DNA from: Bacteroidetes bacterium UBA1860
GTDB taxonomy: Bacteria > Bacteroidota > Rhodothermia > Balneolales > Balneolaceae
DNA length: 7,313 nt
Assembly (NCBI GenBank): GCA_002338335.1
Contig: DDIC01000076.1
Coordinates: 4,861-12,173 of the forward strand
Direction of reading: 5' to 3'
The notes beneath the pieces were generated by a model. It ran no database searches. It saw nothing but the letters and a program-made list of their open reading frames with translations, and was not told the origin of the DNA. This document shows, one piece after another, positions 1 to 5,253 of the stretch (its first letter is position 1; every line of letters begins with the position of its first letter). Both the position numbers and the translations under genes were made by a program.

Positions 1-383
1 TTACTGGTGGCGAGCCACTTCTGCATGACTTAGATCCGCTTACAGATGCATTACAAGCATGTAATATCTCCCTACACATCGAAACCAGCGGCTCTTCGCC
101 GTTTTCAGGTACATTCGACTGGGTAACCTTGTCCCCCAAGAAGTTCAAACACCCAGTGCCGGACGTGTACCCAAGAGTCGCAGAACTCAAGGTCGTTGTG
201 GTGAATCAAAAAGACTTTCAATGGGCAGAACAACATGCCGCCATGTGCCCAGAATCGACCCAACTCTATCTCCAGCCTGAATGGCAAACTCCACAGGCTA
301 TGGGTTGGATTGTGAATTATGTCAAAGAACACCCACATTGGAATATTAGCCTCCAAACCCATAAGTATCTTGACGTTCCCTGA
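1..383 (+). CDS. queE: 7-carboxy-7-deazaguanine synthase QueE, 3' part (5' end outside window)
   Basis: This is the C-terminal ~126 residues of QueE, the radical-SAM enzyme that converts 6-carboxy-tetrahydropterin to 7-carboxy-7-deazaguanine in the queuosine/preQ0 pathway (cytoplasmic). The frame opens at base 3 and reads TGGEPLLH at once, the radical-SAM glycine-rich SAM-binding motif, followed by HIETSGS, DWVTLSPKK, ELKVVV, LQPEW and a terminal WNISLQTHKYLDVP, all in the order known for QueE. The CxxxCxxC cluster loop that binds the iron-sulfur cluster lies upstream and cannot be checked. The ending resembles Bacteroidota-type QueE rather than the E. coli type, from memory of the family. 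The frame ends in TGA at 381-383 and appears intact. The downstream SDR frame overlaps it or begins just before its stop, which suggests co-transcription. Identification is firm; the missing N-terminus is the only limit. Confidence 0.93.
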   Translation, partial: TGGEPLLHDLDPLTDALQACNISLHIETSGSSPFSGTFDWVTLSPKKFKHPVPDVYPRVAELKVVVVNQKDFQWAEQHAAMCPESTQLYLQPEWQTPQAMGWIVNYVKEHPHWNISLQTHKYLDVP

Positions 384-1128
384 CTCATATTCATCCTTTA
401 GGCCCGAGATCGCAGGCACTCTGGCGGGAAAAACAATCGTCATAAGTGGCGCAAGCCAAGGGATAGGGCGGGTGATCGCTCAGTGGTTTTCTCGTAGTGA
501 TGCCTCGTTGCTTTTGGTCGCTCGCAATCAAGACAAGTTGGAAGAGACTCGAGCGTTGTGTGAGCCGGATGCGCAATCGCGTATTGAAATTTTGTCTCAT
601 GATCTCGCTGTAGATCCAATTCAACCGACAACGTTTTCCGAGCCGTTTGCATCACCCTCGATTCTTGTGTCTGTCGCGGGAAGTTTTCTCTTCAAGACGC
701 TTGAAAATACCACAAGAGAGGAATATCAGCAGCAGTTTGACGTGAACCTCTTCACATGTGTTAACCTAGTCAAATCTTTTTTGCCAAGTCTAAAAACACA
801 TCAACAAAATCGCATCATTGCGATAGACTCAATTGCGGCCACTGTGGGTCTAGGTGATAGCGGGGCTTATGCATCGTCCAAACACGCATTGCTAGGATAC
901 TTGCGATCCTTGAGAGAAGAATTGCGACAAGAACCCATCCCAGTAACGTCGATTCATTTAGGCCAAACCTACTCAACCTCATGGGCATCCTCTGATATGG
1001 ATCCAGCCAAGTTGATCAATCCATGGGATGTGGCCCAAACGATTCACACAATAGCTTGCCTGTCTCCACAAACATCCGTGGATGAGTTGACTATTATGCC
1101 TTCCGGCGGCCCAGTAGCACCGTTTTAG
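370..1128 (+). CDS. Classical short-chain dehydrogenase/reductase (SDR), NAD(P)-dependent
   Basis: Rossmann-fold oxidoreductase of the classical SDR family; the substrate is not predictable. Motifs, numbered from the upstream ATG at 319: cofactor loop GASQGIG 44-50; Arg69 after the second strand (LLLVARN), which favours NADPH; VAG 119-121 where most members have NAG; Asn143 (DVNLF); Ser171, Tyr184 and Lys188 (YASSK) complete the catalytic tetrad. The last ~40 residues (NPWDVAQTI) match the usual SDR C-terminus. The start is uncertain. The open frame reaches ATG 319, giving 269 aa and a 65-base overlap with queE. The TTG at 370 gives 252 aa, the normal size, and a 14-base overlap, and is chosen here. 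No ATG lies nearer the Rossmann motif, and neither site has a good Shine-Dalgarno sequence. The overlap suggests an operon with queE, but no known queuosine step requires an SDR, so the link may be only positional. Confidence 0.88.
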   Translation: MTFPDSYSSFRPEIAGTLAGKTIVISGASQGIGRVIAQWFSRSDASLLLVARNQDKLEETRALCEPDAQSRIEILSHDLAVDPIQPTTFSEPFASPSILVSVAGSFLFKTLENTTREEYQQQFDVNLFTCVNLVKSFLPSLKTHQQNRIIAIDSIAATVGLGDSGAYASSKHALLGYLRSLREELRQEPIPVTSIHLGQTYSTSWASSDMDPAKLINPWDVAQTIHTIACLSPQTSVDELTIMPSGGPVAPF

Positions 1129-1146
1129 TGCTCGTGCATATCACCA

Positions 1147-1159
1147 TCGCAACCTGCGA
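1147..1159. terminator. Short inverted repeat between convergent genes
   Basis: TCGCA (1147-1151), a 3-base loop and TGCGA (1155-1159) form a perfect 5-bp stem in the 42-base gap between the convergent SDR and purC genes. The position suits a two-way terminator, but there is no T-run on either side and the stem is short, so this is a weak call. Nothing else is visible in the gap. Confidence 0.22.
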
Positions 1160-1170
1160 AACTGCCATCC

Positions 1171-2148
1171 CTACACAACCTCAGAAAAGAGTTCTGCAAG
1201 CCGTTCATTAAGACCTTCGGTGGACTCAGGCTCAAAACTCATGCCAGTCATACGTTCAAACACCTCCGCGTAGCGTTCAAAAACATGCATACGAAACTCA
1301 TCAGGTAAATCAGGTAACGATTGTCCTTCAAGGCCCTGGAACCCATGCTCCATAAGCCATTCCCTAAGAAATTCCTTCGATAGCTGCGTTTGCCCATCCC
1401 CATTAGCCTGTCTTGTTTCATATCCATCGAGATAGAAAAACCTAGAAGAATCGGTTGTATGAATCTCATCAATGAGCGTTAATTCCCCCTCAAAAAGCCC
1501 AAATTCATACTTGGTATCTGCCAACAGTAAGCCCTGTTTGGCTGCAACCTCTTGACCGCGAGTAAACAAACGAAAGGCCGTCTCACGAATATTTTCCCAC
1601 AGGGTTGGGTCTACAATGCCTTGAGTTAAGATCTCCGCCTCAGAAATATCCTCATCATGCCCTTCCACCGCCTTGGTCGCGGGTGTCAAAATGGGACTTT
1701 CAAACCGTTGATGTTCTTGCATTCCTTCTGGCAGCGTCACACCACACAATTCACGACCTCCATCACGATACACCCTCCATGCATGACCGGTTAATGTGCC
1801 ACGCATGACCACTTCAATAGGTATGGGGTCGCACCGTTTCCCAATCATTACGTTGGCATGGGGTACCGATTCAACAAACGTAGGAATTAGGTCCTTCACT
1901 TGTTCAAACCCAAAGGCAGCCAATCGGTTAAGGATTTGTCCTTTGTATGGAATAGGCTGAATCATTATATGATCAAACGCCGAAATTCGGTCCGTGACCA
2001 CAATGGCCAGCGTTTTCTCATTCAGTGTGTAGACATCCCGAACTTTCCCATGATAGGGAGCTGGCCAGCCCGCAACGGACGTGATACGTACCGAGGGGTC
2101 TGCTGTTTTCAAAGATGTTGCTGTTAGGATAGGGGAGGAATGAGCCAT
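1171..2148 (-). CDS. purC: Phosphoribosylaminoimidazole-succinocarboxamide (SAICAR) synthase
   Basis: Ligates aspartate to CAIR using ATP, giving SAICAR, in de novo purine synthesis (cytoplasm). All main family blocks are present, numbered from the ATG at 2148: GKVRDVY 34-40 (phosphate-binding start of the fold), VTDRISAFD 51-59, PIEVVMRGTLTGHAW 110-124, TPATKAVEGHDEDIS 155-169, DTKYEFG 211-217 and LTLIDEIHTTDSSRF 224-238. At 325 aa it is the long, yeast Ade1-like form rather than the ~240-aa E. coli form; the additional length lies in the N-terminal lead and the C-terminal helical part. A TTG codon directly precedes the ATG; ATG is preferred, with AAGG at 2152-2155 close upstream. It starts 12 bases after the lacI-type gene stops, so the two probably share a transcript. 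No frameshift or lost motif is seen. Confidence 0.96.
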   Translation of the reverse strand: MAHSSPILTATSLKTADPSVRITSVAGWPAPYHGKVRDVYTLNEKTLAIVVTDRISAFDHIMIQPIPYKGQILNRLAAFGFEQVKDLIPTFVESVPHANVMIGKRCDPIPIEVVMRGTLTGHAWRVYRDGGRELCGVTLPEGMQEHQRFESPILTPATKAVEGHDEDISEAEILTQGIVDPTLWENIRETAFRLFTRGQEVAAKQGLLLADTKYEFGLFEGELTLIDEIHTTDSSRFFYLDGYETRQANGDGQTQLSKEFLREWLMEHGFQGLEGQSLPDLPDEFRMHVFERYAEVFERMTGMSFEPESTEGLNERLAELFSEVV

Positions 2149-2160
2149 CAACCTTCACAT

Positions 2161-3198
2161 TTATTGGTATCGTGTCGACGAACGCTCAATCACTTCCGGT
2201 TCTTCCACAACTTGTACCTTCTCCACGTTGGGCTCACTGAGCTCTTTCATGAGCTGACGGGTCGCTTGTTCTCCAATGGAGACCATGTGTTGATCTATCG
2301 TAGTGAGATCCAAATATTTGGTAAGCTTGAGATTATCGTAGCCTATGAGTCCAATTTCTCCGGGAATATCCACCCCAGCACGTCGAAAGGCATGAATGGC
2401 TCCCAAAGCCTGAGTATCGCTTGTACAAAATACACCATCAGGGCCTGGATCACCACCCGTCATGAGTCCGATGATTTTCTCAGCGGCTTCGTAGCCATTC
2501 TCTTCTGTGAATCCAGCATGCTTTGTGCTTAGACCACTGACGATGTAGGACGGTGTGATGGAAAGATTTGCTTCGTGAATTTCATCAATAAATCCTCTCA
2601 TGCGCTCCTCTGCCGCTCTTGAGGGGGTTTTGGGCACAATCATTCCAGGACGAGTGTACCCACGCTCAGCGAAATGCCTTGCAGCCAGCCGTCCACCGCG
2701 GTAATTATCAAGATAGAAGTAGGAATAATCGGGGTGTTTGGTACCCACCAAAACGGTTGGAATTCCAGAGCTTGTAACTTGTGCATGTAGGGCATCTGAG
2801 AGGGGAATCGAGATCATCAGTACCGCATCGGCTGTCCCTCGATCAAAGAAATTTTCCCCGGCAGATTCTGGGTCTTTTGATCCCGTATTGTAGAGCATGA
2901 TGTCCAATTCATAATTGGACATTTCGTTTTTGATCCCTTTTAAAATCTCGTTGTAGAACGGAGTCGTAAATGAAGGTACCGCAACCGCAATCATTTGAGG
3001 TTGCTGGCTTGCTAAACGCCTTGCGCTTGTTTGGGGACGAAAATTTAAATCCTCAATGGCTCGTTCCACTCGCTCGCGAGTCCTCTCAGAGACATTATCC
3101 GATCCATTCATCACACGAGAGACAGTCGATATCGCAACGCCTGCTTCTTTTGCAACGGCGTAAATGGTTGTTTTCTTTGATCGGGGTTGAGTCGCCAT
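2161..3198 (-). CDS. LacI/GalR-family transcriptional regulator
   Basis: 345-aa DNA-binding repressor/activator of normal length for the family. The N-terminal helix-turn-helix spans about residues 11-30 (TIYAVAKEAGVAISTVSRVM), followed by NGSDNVSERTRERV and the hinge helix SARRLAS 58-64, whose Leu62 fits the minor-groove leucine of LacI and PurR. A periplasmic-binding-protein-like effector domain follows (about 70-340): AVAVPSFTTPFYNEI 71-85, GTADAVLMIS 121-130, ERGYTRPGMI 178-187, GVFCTSDTQALGAI 255-268 and LIGYDN 284-289, with the conserved Asp288 that usually contacts the ligand. The start is ATG 3196-3198; no Shine-Dalgarno site is visible. It leads purC by 12 bases and diverges from the crtB-type gene. 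The effector is unknown: sugars are commonest for the family. A purine effector is possible from context, but the Arg190 position of E. coli PurR appears to be Ser here by my hand alignment. Confidence 0.94.
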   Translation of the reverse strand: MATQPRSKKTTIYAVAKEAGVAISTVSRVMNGSDNVSERTRERVERAIEDLNFRPQTSARRLASQQPQMIAVAVPSFTTPFYNEILKGIKNEMSNYELDIMLYNTGSKDPESAGENFFDRGTADAVLMISIPLSDALHAQVTSSGIPTVLVGTKHPDYSYFYLDNYRGGRLAARHFAERGYTRPGMIVPKTPSRAAEERMRGFIDEIHEANLSITPSYIVSGLSTKHAGFTEENGYEAAEKIIGLMTGGDPGPDGVFCTSDTQALGAIHAFRRAGVDIPGEIGLIGYDNLKLTKYLDLTTIDQHMVSIGEQATRQLMKELSEPNVEKVQVVEEPEVIERSSTRYQ

Positions 3199-3226
3199 GA
3201 TGGAAAATTACGCAATCAACACTAAA

Positions 3227-3237
3227 AATGATTCATT
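3227..3237. promoter_or_regulatory. Inverted repeat AATGA-T-TCATT in the lacI/crtB divergent region
   Basis: Perfect 5-bp arms around a single central base, 29 bases upstream of the LacI-family ATG. It sits next to the larger palindrome at 3244-3260, the two centres being 20 bases apart, about two helical turns. It could be a second half of a regulator-binding array, but a short AT-rich palindrome may arise by chance. Confidence 0.3.
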
Positions 3238-3243
3238 CCTGGA

Positions 3244-3260
3244 ACATTCTTTAAGAATGT
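3244..3260. promoter_or_regulatory. 17-bp palindrome ACATTCTT-T-AAGAATGT, candidate operator
   Basis: Perfect 8-bp arms around one central T, the strongest symmetric element in the 93-base region between the divergent LacI-family and phytoene synthase genes. Size and position fit a dimeric repressor site, most simply the adjacent LacI-family protein acting on itself and perhaps on crtB. It lacks the central CG typical of many LacI-family operators, so another regulator is possible. As RNA its 1-base loop would not make a stable hairpin, which argues for DNA recognition. Confidence 0.45.
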
Positions 3261-3282
3261 GTACGTTGGTAATGCATAAAGA

Positions 3283-3288
3283 TATACT
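3283..3288 (+). promoter_or_regulatory. Possible -10 element TATACT before the crtB-type gene
   Basis: TATACT resembles the sigma70 -10 box, and TATACTAG partly resembles the Bacteroidota -7 element TAnnTTTG. No convincing -35 lies 16-18 bases upstream; TTGGTA at 3266-3271 is too close. If it is real, transcription would begin near the GTG at 3292, and translation would have to start at ATG 3325 or 3343. This is weak evidence. Confidence 0.25.
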
Positions 3289-3291
3289 AGC

Positions 3292-4326
3292 GTGACTAAT
3301 TTACTCCGTCTTCCATACGAGATAATGCGTCCTCTGTATGAAATGACCTCGATTCATCGAGCAGTTATTTCTGAGGTTGATGACCCGGACCTGCAAGAAT
3401 CCTACAGGCTCTGTCGTGCCATTACTCGCGAGCATGCGAAGACGTTCTATTTATCCACCCGATTCCTTCCCAATCACAAGCAAAGAAGCATTTTTGCTAT
3501 TTATGCCTTGTGCCGTTACGTAGATGACCTGGTAGACGAAGCCGAGGATTGTGCGGATCAATCCACCCTTGAGCTTCATTCTCTTGAGCCAAAATTAGAG
3601 GCCTTTGAGCAGGATCTCCATCAGGCCTATCAAACAGGAGCGTCCGATCATCCTATTCTCAAAGCTTTTGCTGACACCTTGCAACGGTTTAAGATTGCGA
3701 AGGATTACCCATTACTACTCATGAAAGGGGTCGGACAAGATTTGACGATCGATCGAATTCAAACCTTTCAGGAGATGTATGATTACTCCTACAAAGTAGC
3801 ATCTGTAGTTGGGCTCATGACCTCAGAGGTGTTTGGCTACGATTCACCTGAGGCATTAACGCATGCAGTCGACCTAGGAATTGCTATGCAGCTCACCAAC
3901 ATTTTGCGAGACGTTGGGGAGGATCTAGAAAAAGGCCGAATTTATCTTCCTGCGGATGAGCTGGAGCAATTTGGGGTGACAGAAGAGGCACTATTTGCTC
4001 ACCAGCGTTCACCAGAATTCCAGGCGTTAATGCAATTTCAGATTAATCGGGCGCGTTCCTATTACGACAGCGCTAAAAAGGGCATTTCTATGCTAAGAGC
4101 CGATAGTCGTCTTCCGGTTTGCCTTGCATTAGAAAACTATAGCCGCATCTTGGATAAAATTGAGCAGAACGAGTATGATGTGTTTTCTCATCGGGCGCAC
4201 TTAACCCTGAGCCAAAAGCTTGAAATCCTTCCAAGAGTCTATCAACGAATCAAAGAGCGGCCACAAATGAGCGCACGTAAAAGCAAACAAAGCCTCGCCT
4301 CAAAAGAATCTAGTGTGGACTGCTAA
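3292..4326 (+). CDS. crtB: Phytoene synthase (squalene/phytoene synthase family)
   Basis: Condenses two geranylgeranyl diphosphates head-to-head to phytoene, the first committed step of carotenoid synthesis. The family domain runs from about residue 38 to 310. It holds RLCRAITREHAKTFYLSTRF 39-58, the first Asp-rich motif DDLVD 78-82, and the second, DVGED 207-211, within QLTNILRDVGEDLEKGRIYL 200-219. The NILRDVGED form is the CrtB type, not the NFLRDVPED type of the HpnC/HpnD squalene enzymes, so phytoene is preferred to squalene. The open frame starts at GTG 3292 (344 aa); ATG 3325 and ATG 3343 are equally plausible starts, because the first ~36 residues are not conserved and no ribosome-binding site decides. 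The lysine- and serine-rich tail after about 320 is variable. It overlaps the next gene by 14 bases. No other carotenoid genes are in the window. Confidence 0.9.
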   Translation: MTNLLRLPYEIMRPLYEMTSIHRAVISEVDDPDLQESYRLCRAITREHAKTFYLSTRFLPNHKQRSIFAIYALCRYVDDLVDEAEDCADQSTLELHSLEPKLEAFEQDLHQAYQTGASDHPILKAFADTLQRFKIAKDYPLLLMKGVGQDLTIDRIQTFQEMYDYSYKVASVVGLMTSEVFGYDSPEALTHAVDLGIAMQLTNILRDVGEDLEKGRIYLPADELEQFGVTEEALFAHQRSPEFQALMQFQINRARSYYDSAKKGISMLRADSRLPVCLALENYSRILDKIEQNEYDVFSHRAHLTLSQKLEILPRVYQRIKERPQMSARKSKQSLASKESSVDC

Positions 4327-4951
4327 CCGCACAAATCACCAGCGTCGTGTCTATTGGCCACGTCTATTAGGCTCCTTGAGCGCCATATTATTGGTGACGC
4401 TCGTGCTAATCCATTCTCCTCTCTATAATACAGATCCCAGTTTCAGCCAAGAAAAGGGGATCGATGAGTCGATTACAGTCGTGTTTGAGGACCTGCCCAT
4501 TCCCATTGTTTCTCAGCAGTCCGTGGTGCCCAATGCGCCGGCTAAGCCTAGCGTGTTATTCCAAATAGATGAAGTTGACCTCGAAGAGAGTATGACGGTT
4601 GATTTGCAGGGGATAAATGTAGCTCCAACAGACTTTCAGGGGCGAGTCGTGCTTCGACCGGATACACCCATTAGAGTTCTAACGATTGTAGAGCCTACAT
4701 TTGACGCCATGGGACTCCCAGATATTTGGCGTGGGGAGAGGGTGCAAGTTCGTATGCTCATTGGGCTTCGTGGTGAAGTGCGTCACTCAGAAATCCTTTC
4801 TGAATCCCTTCCATATGTAGTGGATAAGGCTATTATTATCAAACAATTACAGGACAAGATTGATGCAGCCTTATCAGAATGGGCTTTTCGGCCTGCAAGC
4901 CATAATGGGCAAACAGTTTTGAGCTACACGGTGCAAACCTTTCGTTTATAG
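4313..4951 (+). CDS. TonB-like energy transducer protein, membrane-anchored
   Basis: 212-aa protein with basic N-terminal residues, one transmembrane helix at about 18-34 (LLGSLSAILLVTLVLIH), a periplasmic linker of about 110 residues with an acidic stretch (IDEVDLEESMTVDL 85-98), and a C-terminal TonB-like domain at about 143-212. That domain has VQVRMLIGLRGEVRHSEILS, then EWAFRPASHNGQ 189-200 and a closing strand TVQTFRL, the pattern of the TonB C-terminal fold that contacts outer-membrane receptors. The ITVVFEDLPIP part recalls the linker start of Bacteroidota/Rhodothermota TonB proteins, from memory. The linker is not strongly proline-rich and the usual GG...YP segment before the TonB domain is altered, so it may be a divergent paralogue. 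The start is GTG 4313, overlapping the crtB end by 14 bases and pointing to translational coupling; no ATG precedes the membrane helix. Confidence 0.75.
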   Translation: MWTANRTNHQRRVYWPRLLGSLSAILLVTLVLIHSPLYNTDPSFSQEKGIDESITVVFEDLPIPIVSQQSVVPNAPAKPSVLFQIDEVDLEESMTVDLQGINVAPTDFQGRVVLRPDTPIRVLTIVEPTFDAMGLPDIWRGERVQVRMLIGLRGEVRHSEILSESLPYVVDKAIIIKQLQDKIDAALSEWAFRPASHNGQTVLSYTVQTFRL

Positions 4952-4972
4952 CGTCTAAATAGGGGTTTTTTT
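4935..4972 (+). terminator. Weak candidate terminator after the TonB-like gene
   Basis: A run of seven T (4966-4972) follows AGGGG just after the TonB-like stop codon. AAACC (4935-4939) can pair with GGTTT (4964-4968) across a 24-base loop, a poor hairpin. GGGG 4962-4965 could instead pair with the C-run at 4991-4995. The T-run position is right, but the structure is weak. Confidence 0.3.
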
Positions 4973-4997
4973 GTCACAAATATTTTGCATCCCCCAA

Positions 4998-5043
4998 TAA
5001 TAATTAGTTAACATGCGATCCAATAATTAGTTAACATGCTATC
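4998..5043. repeat. Two-copy 23-bp tandem direct repeat upstream of susC-type gene
   Basis: Unit 1 (4998-5020) and unit 2 (5021-5043) match at 21 of 23 bases; both contain AATAATTAGTTAACATGC followed by GATC or TATC. The match fades after CAATT at 5044-5048. Each unit carries the GTTAAC palindrome, so the same face is presented every 23 bp, about two helical turns. This could be a pair of regulator-binding sites or simple slippage duplication. It lies about 120 bases upstream of the best promoter. Confidence 0.8.
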
Positions 5044-5088
5044 CAATTCTCCTTAGTGAATGAAAAAATATTGTTGACTAAAAAGCGT

Positions 5089-5119
5089 TTTGTTATGCCT
5101 TCCAGGAGTAATATATTAA
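5089..5119 (+). promoter_or_regulatory. Possible Bacteroidota-type promoter (TTTG ... TATATTAA)
   Basis: TTTG at 5089-5092 and TATATTAA at 5112-5119, with 19 bases between them, roughly follow the -33 TTTG / -7 TAnnTTTG pattern known for Bacteroidota; the -7 element matches only in part. It would give a leader of more than 120 bases. It is weaker than the candidate at 5161-5188. Confidence 0.25.
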
Positions 5120-5152
5120 AGACTAGCCTCTTATAACGTCTAGAATTGAGAA

Positions 5153-5180
5153 TTATTGTTTTGACAATTGATTACAATAA
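5153..5180. promoter_or_regulatory. Inverted repeat TTATTGT ... ACAATAA spanning the -35 box
   Basis: Perfect 7-bp arms at 5153-5159 and 5174-5180 with a 14-base gap enclose the TTGACA box at 5161-5166 and the CAATTG palindrome at 5165-5170. A protein bound here would block the promoter, so it is a candidate operator for the SusC-type receptor gene. AT-rich composition raises the chance of coincidence. Confidence 0.35.
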
Positions 5181-5188
5181 CTTAATAT
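5161..5188 (+). promoter_or_regulatory. Near-consensus promoter for the SusC-type receptor gene
   Basis: TTGACA (5161-5166), a 16-base spacer and TAATAT (5183-5188) resemble a sigma70 promoter; the overlapping TTTTG (5159-5163) also fits the Bacteroidota -33 element. Transcription would begin near 5194-5197, leaving a leader of about 58 bases before ATG 5254. It is the only strong promoter-like pair in the region. Confidence 0.55.
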
Positions 5189-5194
5189 CAGGAA

Positions 5195-5220
5195 TGATGC
5201 ATTATTAGATAACTGCATCA
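5195..5220 (+). promoter_or_regulatory. 5' leader hairpin TGATGCA ... TGCATCA
   Basis: Perfect 7-bp stem (5195-5201 with 5214-5220) around a 12-base loop, lying at the predicted transcript start of the SusC-type gene. In RNA it would form a 5'-terminal stem-loop, which could protect the message; as DNA it could be an operator over the start site. There is no T-run after it, so it is not an obvious attenuator. Confidence 0.45.
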
Positions 5221-5253
5221 GTCTCACAAAGAAACAACCAAACTCTCTATCAA

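Larger units (their letters stand above)
4952..5253. other. 302-base AT-rich intergenic region, regulatory, no gene seen
   Basis: No coding frame with a credible start is seen on either strand. From left to right the region holds a T-run, the inverted repeat TTTGT-C-ACAAA (4970-4980), a 23-bp tandem repeat (4998-5043), a palindrome TAATATATTA (5109-5118), a promoter-like pair with an inverted repeat over it (5153-5188), a hairpin (5195-5220) and an A-rich leader before the SusC start. The density of such elements suggests controlled expression of the receptor gene. Confidence 0.7.

Noticed and set aside
105..443. 112-aa open frame on the minus strand opposite queE and the SDR start
   Set aside because: Antisense to the strongly conserved QueE C-terminus; composition and lack of motifs point to a chance frame.
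1605..2127. Short plus-strand frames opposite purC
   Set aside because: They cover conserved PurC motifs in antisense and show no domain of their own.
2140..2532. 130-aa open frame on the plus strand opposite the LacI-family gene
   Set aside because: No recognisable protein and it lies entirely antisense to a gene with full family motifs apart from the short gap; it is a shadow frame.
3292..4326. Squalene synthase (HpnC/HpnD) of hopanoid synthesis
   Set aside because: The second Asp-rich motif reads NILRDVGED and no hopanoid genes are adjacent; phytoene synthase fits better, though only an assay or tree would settle it.
4998..5043. Possible CRISPR array
   Set aside because: Only two copies, directly abutting with no spacer, and no cas genes nearby; it is a tandem duplication.
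4952..5253. Riboswitch or small RNA gene in the intergenic region
   Set aside because: No known riboswitch core is recognisable; apart from the 7-bp stem at 5195-5220 the region is AT-rich without extended paired structure.
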